Positions 19,192 through 27,321 of a stretch of DNA of 64,000 nucleotides are shown one piece after another (position 1 is the first letter of the stretch; each line of letters starts with the position of its first letter). Origin of the DNA: Pseudomonas nitroreducens TX1 (GTDB lineage: Bacteria; Pseudomonadota; Gammaproteobacteria; Pseudomonadales; Pseudomonadaceae); NCBI RefSeq assembly GCF_000313755.1, contig NZ_AMZB01000104.1:1-64000 (forward strand), written 5' to 3'. The position numbers were made by a program, and so were the translations under genes. A model generated the notes under the pieces. The model saw only the letters and a list, made by a program, of their open reading frames with translations, made no database searches and was not told the DNA's origin.

Positions 19192-20469
19192 ATGGAAAAC
19201 ACTGCTTCCGCCACGGCGGCGACAACCGCCACACAGAGCAAGACCTGGATACTGGTCTTCGCCTTCTGCTTCCTTGGTCTGCTGATCGACGGCGCGGACC
19301 TCATGCTGCTCTCCTACAGCCTCACCAGCCTCAAGGCCGAGTTCGGCCTGAGCAACCTCCAGGCCGGCAGCCTGGGCAGCGTCACCCTGGCCGGCATGGC
19401 CTTCGGCGGCATCTACGGCGGCTGGGCCTGCGATCGCTTCGGCCGGGTCAGAACCGTGGTCTGGACCATCGTACTGTTCTCCGTCGGCACCGCCGTGCTC
19501 GGCCTGACCCACAACTATTGGCAGTTCGCCGCCGCACGCTTCGTTGCCTCCCTCGGCCTGGGCGCCCTTTACGTCGCCTGCAACACGCTGATGGCCGAAT
19601 ACGTGCCCACCAAGTACCGCACCACGGTGCTGGGCACCCTGCAAGCCGGCTGGTCGGTGGGCTACATCGTCGCTACCCTGCTGGCCGGCTGGATCCTGCC
19701 GGACCACGGTTGGCGCTACCTGTTCTACATCGCCATCATCCCGGTGGTGCTGGCCGTGGCCATGCGCAAGCTGATCCCCGAGCCCGCCGCCTGGGTCCAG
19801 GCGCAGGCCGAACGCCAGCAGCGCAAGGCCGCCGGCCCGTCGAGCCAGCCCGCCGCGCCTCGGCAGAACGCCTTCCGGCAGATATTCAGCGACCCGCGGG
19901 CCAGCCGCATGTTCCTGTTCTGGGCGCTGACCGCCGGCTTCCTGCAGTTCGGCTACTACGGCGTGAACAACTGGATGCCGTCGTACCTGGAAACCGAGAT
20001 GGGCATGAACTTCAAGGCAATGACCGCCTACCTGGTCGGCACCTACGCCGCGATGATCCTCGGCAAGGTACTGGCCGGCGTCGCCGCCGACTGGTTCGGC
20101 CGCCGCACCGTGTTCTCCTTCGGCGCCCTGGGCACCGCGGTGTTCCTGCCGGTGATCGTGCTGTTCCACAGCCCGGAGAACATTCTCTGGATGCTGGTGG
20201 TGTTCGGCTTCCTCTACGGCATCCCGTACGGCGTGAACGCGACCTACATGACCGAGAGCTTCGCCGCCGCCTTCCGAGGCACGGCAGTGGGCGGTGCATA
20301 CAACATCGGGCGCATCGGCGCGGCCATCGCCCCGGCGGTGATCGGCTTCCTCGCCACGCAGATGTCCATCGGCGTGGGCTTCCTGGTGATGGGTGCGGCG
20401 TACTTCATCTGCGGCGTGATCCCTGCCCTGCTGATCCGCGACAAGCAATTCGACCCCCAGCAGGAGTGA
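19192..20469 (+). CDS. MFS transporter, aromatic acid:H+ symporter (AAHS) family
   Basis: It encodes 425 residues with twelve predicted helices. The first helix holds DGADLMLLSYSLTSL, matching the D-G-x-D motif of AAHS carriers such as PcaK, and the loop between helices 2 and 3 is GGWACDRFGRVRT. The central cytoplasmic loop is long and basic (QAERQQRKAAG). Such carriers import aromatic or dicarboxylic acids with protons across the inner membrane. With the OprD porin it would complete uptake for the island. A terminator follows at 20496. Confidence 0.88.
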   Translation: MENTASATAATTATQSKTWILVFAFCFLGLLIDGADLMLLSYSLTSLKAEFGLSNLQAGSLGSVTLAGMAFGGIYGGWACDRFGRVRTVVWTIVLFSVGTAVLGLTHNYWQFAAARFVASLGLGALYVACNTLMAEYVPTKYRTTVLGTLQAGWSVGYIVATLLAGWILPDHGWRYLFYIAIIPVVLAVAMRKLIPEPAAWVQAQAERQQRKAAGPSSQPAAPRQNAFRQIFSDPRASRMFLFWALTAGFLQFGYYGVNNWMPSYLETEMGMNFKAMTAYLVGTYAAMILGKVLAGVAADWFGRRTVFSFGALGTAVFLPVIVLFHSPENILWMLVVFGFLYGIPYGVNATYMTESFAAAFRGTAVGGAYNIGRIGAAIAPAVIGFLATQMSIGVGFLVMGAAYFICGVIPALLIRDKQFDPQQE

Positions 20470-20495
20470 CCTGAGCGCTCAGCGCCCAGCTCCGA

Positions 20496-20532
20496 CAAAC
20501 GCCCGATGCAGTGCACCGGGCGTTTTTGTTTG
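20496..20532 (+). terminator. Rho-independent terminator after the AAHS transporter gene
   Basis: The stem gcccg-atgca facing tgcac-cgggc is followed by gtttttgttt. The stem is strong, the loop small, and the T-run clear on the plus strand. Confidence 0.8.
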
Positions 20533-20572
20533 TGCCTGCGAAAGGGCGCCAGGGCAAATCGCAGGCAAAAAA

Positions 20573-20594
20573 AAGCCCCGCCTAAGCGGGGCTT
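20573..20594 (-). terminator. Rho-independent terminator of the cold-shock gene
   Basis: The hairpin aagccccg-cctaag-cggggctt is preceded on the plus strand by a run of eight A, which gives a T-run on the minus strand, right after the csp stop codon at 20613. Confidence 0.85.
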
Positions 20595-20612
20595 TCTCGT
20601 CAGCGATGTCGA

Positions 20613-20822
20613 TTAGACAGCGCGAACTTGTTCAGCTTGCGGGCCTTTCTGGCCGGCAGTCACAACGAAGCTGACCTTCTGGCCTTCGTCGAGGGACTTG
20701 TAGCCGTTGCCTTCGATCTGACGGAAGTGAACGAATACGTCCGGGCCGCTTTCCGGGGTGATGAAGCCGAAGCCCTTCTCAGCGTTGAACCACTTGACGA
20801 TGCCGTTTTGACGATCGGACAT
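20613..20822 (-). CDS. CspA-family cold-shock protein
   Basis: It encodes 69 residues forming a single cold-shock domain that binds single-stranded RNA and DNA and acts as an RNA chaperone. RNP1 is KGFGFI (16-21) and RNP2 is VFVHF (29-33). [19 protein letters not shown] is the family start. The ribosome site ggagac precedes it in the leader. The leader contains a hairpin (20851-20871), consistent with the structured leaders that control csp translation at low temperature. Confidence 0.95.
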   Translation of the reverse strand: MSDRQNGIVKWFNAEKGFGFITPESGPDVFVHFRQIEGNGYKSLDEGQKVSFVVTAGQKGPQAEQVRAV

Positions 20823-21112
20823 GATGTTGTCTCCTAAAAGAATGCTAAAGGCCGGCCGAATGCCGACCGGCGATGAGCTGAATGCGTAGTGAAGAGGTGC
20901 CGAGGAGATGGAGCATCTTGTAGAAGAACATCAAGTCGCGGAACTCGTTACTGGGCAGGCAGCCCATGCAGAATACAGGGTCTGGCGACGATTCATAGCT
21001 TTTTTTCACGACCCGTGGCGATTTTGACAAATGGTCGAGCAATTCGGGCGCAATTTGGGAAACCCGTGTAGGCTTACCGGGCCGGTTTGGCGCCCATCGC
21101 ACAGGTGACTTC
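20823..21112. other. 290-bp intergenic region: csp leader and divergent promoters
   Basis: On the minus strand it contains the csp leader with the hairpin gccgg-ccgaatgccga-ccggc at 20851-20871. The rest must hold the csp promoter and that of the plus-strand 55-residue gene at 21113. I see no other coding potential; the longer minus-strand frame 20845-21264 is a shadow. Confidence 0.6.
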
Positions 21113-21280
21113 ATGACTGATTCACAGCTGGATCGCGAACGTTCGGAGCTCGATGAAAAGATTGCCGCTTTCCTCTCCCAGGGTGGCGAAATCCAGGAAA
21201 TCCCCGTTGGCCAACTGGCAGTCAAGGTCGAGCGGAAGTCGCAGTGGGCCAAATCCGACGGCAAGAAACCTGCCCCCTAG
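21113..21280 (+). CDS. Small conserved-looking hypothetical protein (55 residues)
   Basis: It encodes MTDSQLDRERSELDEKIAAF and continues LSQGGEIQEIPVGQLAVKVE, ending KKPAP. The composition is highly charged with a helical first half, and codon use is typical of the genome. A rho-independent terminator follows 20 bp after the stop, which supports a real short gene. There is a possible site aggtgact before the ATG. I recall similar small proteins beside csp genes in Pseudomonas but cannot name a family. No cysteine, no signal peptide; it should be cytoplasmic. Confidence 0.7.
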   Translation: MTDSQLDRERSELDEKIAAFLSQGGEIQEIPVGQLAVKVERKSQWAKSDGKKPAP

Positions 21281-21297
21281 CCTTCGAAGACTCAGAG

Positions 21298-21322
21298 AAA
21301 ACCCCGCCCAGGCGGGGTTTTT
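21298..21322 (+). terminator. Rho-independent terminator after the 55-residue gene
   Basis: accccgcc-ca-ggcggggt followed by tttt and preceded by aaaa, so it may work in both directions. Confidence 0.8.
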
Positions 21323-21433
21323 CGTTTCACGGGCAGGACGGCGGGCACCGATGCCCCTGTAGGAACGGGCCCTATCCGCGATCACGCCCGACGCGTTCGC
21401 GAGCCAGCTCGCGAACAGTGTCAGATGCGCGCC

Positions 21434-22843
21434 TCAATGGCCTAGGTAATGGTTCGACAGCCAGTTCAGCGCCCTGCCCGGCCGCGTCAGTGCATCGATG
21501 AAGCTCGGCCCCCAGAAGCGGATGTCGTTGGCCTCCAGCACGGCGTACATGTCACGGTGGCGTGCCTGGCGCTCCCTGAGCGGCATGCGCAGCGCCTGCA
21601 ACATGGCGTCGGCCAGCGCATCGCGGTCATGGGGATTGATGATCAGCGCACCGCCCAGCTCGGCGGCGGCGCCGGCGAATTGGGAGAGGATCAGCACGCC
21701 GGGGTCGTCCGGGTCCTGGGCGGCAACGAACTCCTTGGCCACCAGGTTCATGCCATCGCGCAGCGGCGTCACCAGGCCGATCCGCGCATGGCGCAGCACC
21801 ATGGCGATATCCGAACGCTGGTGATTGCGCGCCACGTAACGCAGCGGCACCCAGGACACGGCGCCGAAGCGGCCATTGACGTGCCCCACCCGCGCGCTCA
21901 CGGCGGCGTCGATGTCGGCATATTCGGGGATGTCCTGGCGGCTGCCCGGTGATATCTGCAGGCAGGTCACGCGGTTGTGCCAGTCAGGGTTGCGCTCCAG
22001 GAAACGCTCGTAGCCGTCGAGGCGATTGACGATGCCCTTGGAATAGTCGAGCCGGTCCACTCCCACCATCAGGGCGCGCTCTCCGAGGCTGTCACGCAGG
22101 TCCTGCGCTGCCTGGCCCTGCGAGGCTTCCTCGGCCAGCCGGCGGAAACCGGCGGCGTCCACGCCCACCGGGAACACGCCGACGCGAAAATGCTGGTCCT
22201 CCAGGTGATAACGCCGGCCATCGGGCGTCGCCGCGCCGACCACACGGGTCAGGTAGCGGGCGAAGTTGCTGGCGTCGTTCTCGGTCTGGAAGCCGATCAG
22301 GTTGTATTGCGTCAGCGCACGGAACAGTTCGTCGTGGTGCGGCAGCGCGGTGATCAGGTCCGCCGGTGGCATCGGGATGTGCAGGAAGAAGCCGATGCGG
22401 TTGGCGTGGCCGCGCTGCCTCAGGGCCGAGGCCAGGGGAATCAGGTGGTAGTCATGGACCCAGAGGACGTCGTCCTCTTCCAGCAGCGGGCTCAGGCGCT
22501 CGGCGAAGAACTCGTTGACCCGCTGGTAGCCGCCGAACTCGGCCTCATTGAACTCGGCCAGGTCCACCCGGTAATGCAGGATGGGCCAGAGCACGCGGTT
22601 GGCGAAGCCGTTGTAGTACTCGTCGAAGTCCTGCGGGTGCAGGTCGGTGAGGATGTACTGCAGATTGTCGCGCTGGACCATGTTCGGCGGCCCGGGTTCC
22701 TCGGCCTTCTCGCCGCTCCAGCCGAACCAGATGCCCTGGCGGTTGCGCATGGCAGCCTCGACCGCCACGGCCAGCCCGCCGGGCGCCGGACCGTTCTCAT
22801 CGGGTATCGCGACCCGGTTGGAGATCACCACGAGGCGCGGCAT
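21434..22843 (-). CDS. otsA: Trehalose-6-phosphate synthase OtsA
   Basis: It encodes 469 residues of glycosyltransferase family 20, joining UDP-glucose and glucose-6-phosphate to trehalose-6-phosphate in the cytoplasm. Family marks are GGL at 22-24, WVHDYHLIPLA, GVDRLDYSKGI and TPLRDGMNLVAKEF. It starts at 22843 with MPRLVVISNRV, the universal N-terminus, so the longer frame is rejected. The start overlaps the end of the GH15 gene by 19 bp. It is the last gene of an otsB-GH15-otsA operon, which serves osmotic and desiccation tolerance. Confidence 0.95.
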   Translation of the reverse strand: MPRLVVISNRVAIPDENGPAPGGLAVAVEAAMRNRQGIWFGWSGEKAEEPGPPNMVQRDNLQYILTDLHPQDFDEYYNGFANRVLWPILHYRVDLAEFNEAEFGGYQRVNEFFAERLSPLLEEDDVLWVHDYHLIPLASALRQRGHANRIGFFLHIPMPPADLITALPHHDELFRALTQYNLIGFQTENDASNFARYLTRVVGAATPDGRRYHLEDQHFRVGVFPVGVDAAGFRRLAEEASQGQAAQDLRDSLGERALMVGVDRLDYSKGIVNRLDGYERFLERNPDWHNRVTCLQISPGSRQDIPEYADIDAAVSARVGHVNGRFGAVSWVPLRYVARNHQRSDIAMVLRHARIGLVTPLRDGMNLVAKEFVAAQDPDDPGVLILSQFAGAAAELGGALIINPHDRDALADAMLQALRMPLRERQARHRDMYAVLEANDIRFWGPSFIDALTRPGRALNWLSNHYLGH

Positions 22844-24624
22844 AGACCTTCCTCCCAACCGATGGAAAGGCGCATGGCGGAGTTGATCAGCCCGGCCATG
22901 GAATAGGTCTGTGGAATATTTCCCCACAACTCCCCGGTGTGCGGATGCAAATCCTCCGAGAGCAGCCCGTAGCGGTTGCGCGCAGCGATCAGTTGCTCGA
23001 ACAGCTGGCGCGCCTCGTCGGTGCGGCCGATGGCGGCCAGCGCATCGAGGTACCAGAACTTGACCACCAGGAAGGCCGTTTCGGGCACGCCGAAATCGTC
23101 CGCCGCGGCGTAGCGCAGCATCTGACCGTTGACGTTGAGCTCGCGGCCGATGCACTCGACGGTGGCAATGAAGCGGGGGTCGTCGGCCTCGATGATGCCC
23201 AGCTCGTTCATCAGCAGCACGCTGGCGTCGAGGTCGTCATGGCCGAAAGCGCCGGTGAAGCACTGCTTCTTCTCGCTCCACGCCTGGGCGAGGATGCGTT
23301 CGCGCAGGTTGGCGGCCTTGTCCATCCAGCTGCCCGCCTCGTCGCTACGTCCCAGGCGCCGGGCGATGCGCGCCACGCGGTCGCAGGCGACCCAGCAGAG
23401 CAACGCCGAATGGGTGTGGATGCGCTGGCGGCCGCGGTACTCCCAGATGCCTGCATCCGGCTCGAAAGCGGCATGCACGGCCTTGGCGGCGAGGTTTTCC
23501 AGCAGTTGCAGCATGCCTTCGCTGCTGGGGTTGGGCAGGCGCTCGTCGACGAAGCTCTGCAGCACCGCCAGGGCCACCGAGCCGAACACGTCGTGCTGGT
23601 TCTGCTCCACGGCCTGGTTGCCGACGCGCACCGGTGCATGATTGAGGAAGCCCGCCAGGTCAGGCTCGACGCGTTCGGTGAGGTCCTGGTTGGGAATGAT
23701 CCCGTACAGCGGCTTGAGCACCGCGTCGCCGCTGGCGACCGTGGTGATGAAATCGATGTAGCCCTCCATCGTCCGTGTGGCACCCAGGCGGTTCAGCGCG
23801 AGGATCACGAAGTAGGCATCGCGCAGCCAGCAGTAGCGGTAGTCCCAGTTGCGCTGCGAATCCGGCGCCTCCGGCACCGAGGTGGTGGCGGCGGCAATGA
23901 TCGCCCCGGTGTCCTCGAAGTTGCACAGTTTGAGGGTAATGGCCGAGCGGATCACCACGGGCTGCCATTCGAAGCAGATGGCCAGACCGCGTACCCAGTC
24001 GTGCCAGTGGTTCTGCGTGCGCTTGAGGTAGTCGCGGACCACTTCGCCCGGGGCATTGCCCAGCGGCTCGTCGAGGCCGATCACCAGGCTCACCGGGTGG
24101 CGCAGGGCGAACGGCGTTTCGTGCTGTATGTAGGCCAGCGGGGCGTCGGTGGTCAGGCGCAGAGGCTCCTCGCCTTCCAGGTAGCGGATATGGCTGGAGC
24201 CGGCAGCGCCCTTGCTGGGCTTGCCATAGCCATGGGTGGGACGGACACGCAGCGTGATCTTCGGCACGCCCTCCATGGGCTCGATCAGTCGGCACAGCTG
24301 TGCCGGGCGGTAGATGTGACCGTGTTCGAGGAAACGCGGGGCGAAGTCGGTGATGCGCACCGCGCCGCCGTTGTCGTCGCGCAGCACAGTGGTGATGATC
24401 GCCGTGTTGCGCTGGTAGTCGGAGGTACTGCTGACCTGGTTTTCCAGCACCACGTCGGCAAAGCCCTTTTCGTCATCGCCCGCCAGCAGCCGGGAAAAAG
24501 CCGGGTCGCTGTCGAAGTTCGGGTAGCACCACCAGACCAGTCGTGCCTGTGGATTCACCAGTGCAGCCACCCGGCAGTTGCCGATCAGGCCCAGTTCCAA
24601 TGCACCTTCGTGCCGGTTCGTCAT
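22825..24624 (-). CDS. Glycoside hydrolase family 15 protein (glucoamylase/trehalase-like)
   Basis: It encodes 599 residues. The N-terminal beta-sandwich begins ELGLIGNCRVAALVNPQARLVWWCYPNFDSDPAF, and the (alpha/alpha)6 barrel contains NWDYRYCWLRDAYF, GIWEYRGRQR with an acidic residue near 395, and the C-terminal GNIPQTYSMAGLINSAMRL. GH15 members next to otsAB have been described as glucoamylases or trehalases; the actual substrate here is unproven. It has no signal peptide. The ATG overlaps the otsB stop (tgatg) and has a strong site (aggagg), so the three genes are translationally linked. Confidence 0.88.
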   Translation of the reverse strand: MTNRHEGALELGLIGNCRVAALVNPQARLVWWCYPNFDSDPAFSRLLAGDDEKGFADVVLENQVSSTSDYQRNTAIITTVLRDDNGGAVRITDFAPRFLEHGHIYRPAQLCRLIEPMEGVPKITLRVRPTHGYGKPSKGAAGSSHIRYLEGEEPLRLTTDAPLAYIQHETPFALRHPVSLVIGLDEPLGNAPGEVVRDYLKRTQNHWHDWVRGLAICFEWQPVVIRSAITLKLCNFEDTGAIIAAATTSVPEAPDSQRNWDYRYCWLRDAYFVILALNRLGATRTMEGYIDFITTVASGDAVLKPLYGIIPNQDLTERVEPDLAGFLNHAPVRVGNQAVEQNQHDVFGSVALAVLQSFVDERLPNPSSEGMLQLLENLAAKAVHAAFEPDAGIWEYRGRQRIHTHSALLCWVACDRVARIARRLGRSDEAGSWMDKAANLRERILAQAWSEKKQCFTGAFGHDDLDASVLLMNELGIIEADDPRFIATVECIGRELNVNGQMLRYAAADDFGVPETAFLVVKFWYLDALAAIGRTDEARQLFEQLIAARNRYGLLSEDLHPHTGELWGNIPQTYSMAGLINSAMRLSIGWEEGLCRASW

Positions 24625-25433
24625 CAGTGATTTCCTCCTGCTTGTATCAGTGCTGCACGGACCTGCTCCGCGTCGCTGAACACCGCGCAGGCACCGGGCA
24701 ACGCGCGCCCAACCGAGAGGCCGAGGCCGCCCAGGGTCGGCATCAGTGCGATGGCGGGTTCGTCGGTGACGTCGTCGCCGATGTACAGCGGCAGGCGCCC
24801 GGCAAAGCCCGGCGTGCCCAGCAGGCGCTGGATCGCCTGGGCCTTGTCGACGCCTTGGCAAACGACTTCGTAGACCTGTTTGCCGTTGAGCAACCGCAGC
24901 CCAGCGCCCTCCGGCGCGCGCAGCAGTGCCTGCAGCTCGACGCGCAGTTCTGCAGCGAGCGCAGGTGCGGCGCGGTAGTGCAGCGCGTAGCTGCTGCCCT
25001 TGTCCTCGGCCAATACGCCGGGATGCCGGTTCGCCAGGGCGCTCAACTGCACCCGCACGCAGGCGGGCAGGTCCTTGGCCGTGCGGCGCACGGGGCTGTC
25101 GGCGGTCTCGCGCCAATGGGCGCCATGGCCTCCGCTGGCGGGGAGGCGCACGGGTTGCAAGAGCCGGTCGAGTTCTTCGACCGGGCGGCCACTGATCAGG
25201 GCCAGGGCACCGTCGAGTCCGCGATGCAGGCGTGTGAGCGCATCGAGCAGCCCGGGCGGTACGACGACCGCGTCGGGTGATTCGGCGATGTCCAGGAGGG
25301 TTCCGTCGACATCCAGGAACAGTGCGGTCTGCTGAGGTCGGCTGAGCCAGAGGTTCAGCAGCGCAGTGGCTGAGGCCTCGCTATGCGGGACCATGGCCGT
25401 GTCGACGGGTCCCCTGGGTTCGGGACGTGACAT
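24624..25433 (-). CDS. otsB: Trehalose-6-phosphate phosphatase OtsB
   Basis: It encodes 269 residues of the HAD superfamily, dephosphorylating trehalose-6-phosphate. The first HAD motif is FLDVDGTLLDIAESPD, motif II lies in LALISGRPVEEL, and motif IV is YIGDDVTDE. I choose the ATG at 25433 because of the ribosome site ggag nine bases upstream; an ATG at 25448 in the same frame is also possible. It is the first gene of the operon and ends by overlapping the GH15 start. Confidence 0.9.
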   Translation of the reverse strand: MSRPEPRGPVDTAMVPHSEASATALLNLWLSRPQQTALFLDVDGTLLDIAESPDAVVVPPGLLDALTRLHRGLDGALALISGRPVEELDRLLQPVRLPASGGHGAHWRETADSPVRRTAKDLPACVRVQLSALANRHPGVLAEDKGSSYALHYRAAPALAAELRVELQALLRAPEGAGLRLLNGKQVYEVVCQGVDKAQAIQRLLGTPGFAGRLPLYIGDDVTDEPAIALMPTLGGLGLSVGRALPGACAVFSDAEQVRAALIQAGGNH

Positions 25434-25736
25434 GAGCCATTTCTCCATGTTCAGGGCGTGCCGCGCGGCCGTGGGTAGCCGGCGCGGACGAGAAAGGGAG
25501 TCCAAGGACCCTAACATGTGGGACCACGAGGGTCGACCTCGGGTTTCACCTGTGTGTCGGACTGGAAGGCGCAGGCCAGAGCCACAGACGCAGAGCGACA
25601 GACTGACGGATCAGCGCAAGGTATCCGCTGCGCATCTCCATGGGATTTCCCTGACAGACGAACTGGAATCCTCTGCCTCACAAGAAGGACGCCGTTTTCC
25701 AGAATGCACCAGGCCAATCCTCCATGAGAAAACCCC
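25434..25736. other. Divergent intergenic region of 303 bp, no gene recognised
   Basis: It separates otsB (minus) from the EAL gene (plus) and must hold both promoters. Short frames in it look random. I see no clear -35/-10 pair, repeat or hairpin I would stand behind. Confidence 0.5.
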
Positions 25737-26963
25737 ATGTCCCCGCTTTCCGCGCTGGTGCTACAGGCTTCCGGTCTGCATCGTTCCACCGCCGTCACGG
25801 CGCTGCACCACCTGGGCTACAGCCTCCTGTCCGAGGTCTCGAGCAACGCGTTCGCTCTGGACCGGCTGCGCAGCCAGGGCGGCGTGCATTTGCTGATCTG
25901 CGACGTGCGCATCGACCCGGTGGTCCGCCTGGAATTTCTCCAGACGGTGGCCCGCGAGCGGCTCGCCCATGGAGTAGTGGTCAGCGGCGAAATGGCGCCA
26001 GGCACGTGGAGCGCCCTCTCCCACCTGCTGCAACTGCAGGGCATGAAGGTGTTCTGGCTGGGCAACGAGGCGGCGACGCTGGAGCGTCTGCGCGCCCTGC
26101 TCGCCGATTTCCACCCCCGGGAGGAGCAGCTTGGCCTGCCCCTGAACGAGACCACTGGGGACGACGAAGACGAAGCCGCCCATCTGCCCTCCCATGGGCG
26201 TCTGCGCGCCCACCTGCAGCCCAAGGTATCCGTGGCCACCACGCAGGTTTATGGATTCGAGGTACTGGCGCGCTGGCAACTGGAGGACGGAAGCGTCCTG
26301 CTCCCCAGCGAGTTCCTACCAGGGCTGCGGCGTGCCGGCAAGCTCGACCGCATGCTCTTCGAACTGATGACCCAGGCCTTCGATGCCCTGCGATGCCTGG
26401 GGAACAACGAGCTGAAGCTGTCCTTCAACCTGGAAGCCGAGCAGATCGCCCAGACCGACTTTGCTGCCGCTGTAGACCGCAACCTGCGAGCCCTGGACTT
26501 CGATCCCCGGCGAATCACCTTCGAGCTGACCGAGAGCTCGCCGCTGCACGCACCACCATTGAGCCTGGAAAACGTACTGCGCCTGCGACTGCTGGGGTGC
26601 GGCCTGGCCATCGACGATTTCGGCTGTGGCCACTCCACCCTGCAGCGCCTGATGGAACTGCCGTTCACCGAGATGAAGCTCGACCGCCACCTGTTGGCTG
26701 ACGTGAACAACGGTGATCCGCGCCGCCTCATCGTGCTGCGCAATGCCCTGGCGCTAGGCCGCGAACTGGGCCTCAAGGTCATTGCCGAGGGCGTGGAGAA
26801 CGCCGCGCAGCTCCGTCAGTTGCAGCAGCTGGAGTGCGATTGCGCGCAGGGGTACCTGTTTGGCAAGCCGATGGAGGCCAGCCAGGTCAGCACCTACCTG
26901 CGCGGCGCGCGCCCACGCCTGCAGAGGCTGGAAGCGGTGCAGGCGATACGCCCGGCGCAGTGA
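25737..26963 (+). CDS. EAL-domain cyclic di-GMP phosphodiesterase with receiver-like N-terminus
   Basis: It encodes 408 residues. Residues 1-125 look like a receiver fold (LICDVRIDPVVRLEFLQ around D56) but lack a clear acidic pocket and may be degenerate. The EAL domain (about 152-400) retains the catalytic set: E175 (FEVLARW), N231 (FNLEAE), E263 (ELTES), D293-D294 (DDFG), K314 (MKLD), E351 (EGVE) and QGYLFGKP. It should hydrolyse c-di-GMP and oppose the two GGDEF enzymes at the left end. No partner kinase is adjacent. The start is the ATG after gagaaaacccc. Confidence 0.88.
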   Translation: MSPLSALVLQASGLHRSTAVTALHHLGYSLLSEVSSNAFALDRLRSQGGVHLLICDVRIDPVVRLEFLQTVARERLAHGVVVSGEMAPGTWSALSHLLQLQGMKVFWLGNEAATLERLRALLADFHPREEQLGLPLNETTGDDEDEAAHLPSHGRLRAHLQPKVSVATTQVYGFEVLARWQLEDGSVLLPSEFLPGLRRAGKLDRMLFELMTQAFDALRCLGNNELKLSFNLEAEQIAQTDFAAAVDRNLRALDFDPRRITFELTESSPLHAPPLSLENVLRLRLLGCGLAIDDFGCGHSTLQRLMELPFTEMKLDRHLLADVNNGDPRRLIVLRNALALGRELGLKVIAEGVENAAQLRQLQQLECDCAQGYLFGKPMEASQVSTYLRGARPRLQRLEAVQAIRPAQ

Positions 26964-27321
26964 AAGGCAGAAAAGAAAACGGCTGTTGCGGACTTCCTGT
27001 CCGCAACAGCCGCCTGGATTGTCCTCAGCAAAGGACTGAGGAATTGTAGGCCAATTGCCATCAGCGATTCTTCCCATTTCTCCCGCATACAGGATTGTTT
27101 GTAAACGCAGCGAAGCCTTGTGCGTTCGCCCGGTGATTGGCCCGGTTCGCGGCTTTCCCATGGCAGGTTTTGGCGTTCGCCCGTCGCTCCAGCGCGTGGC
27201 GCTGCAGGAACGTGACCTCAATCACCCGTTCGAGCGCTGGCCCCACGCTGAACTGTCTGGTTAACTCGCCGATCCCATGCTGGATGCCAGCGTCCCCTCC
27301 TTCTGTTTTGGCGATCGATCC
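26964..27321. other. 358-bp intergenic region with strong hairpins, possible minus-strand small RNA
   Basis: It contains a perfect 13-bp stem hairpin at 26981-27011 that has its T-run on the minus strand only, and a second hairpin cctcag/ctgagg at 27023-27041. No coding frame here is convincing. The rest, up to the start at 27322, has no feature I can name. Confidence 0.5.
26971..27011 (-). terminator. Strong hairpin with T-run oriented to the minus strand
   Basis: ggctgttgcggac (26981-26993), loop ttcct, gtccgcaacagcc (26999-27011). On the plus strand it is preceded by aaaagaaaa, so on the minus strand it is followed by ttttctttt, as in an intrinsic terminator. There is no annotated minus-strand gene upstream of it before 27322. 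It may also protect the 3' end of the EAL transcript. Confidence 0.65.

Noticed and set aside
17671..20448. A 925-codon open frame on the minus strand
   Set aside because: It is antisense to iclR, the acyl-CoA dehydrogenase and the transporter, has low-complexity His/Gly/Ala composition, and reflects high GC; the plus-strand genes have clear motifs.
27061..27246. Small minus-strand frame in the intergenic region
   Set aside because: No ribosome site, no family resemblance, and atypical codon use; the hairpins are a better explanation of the interval.
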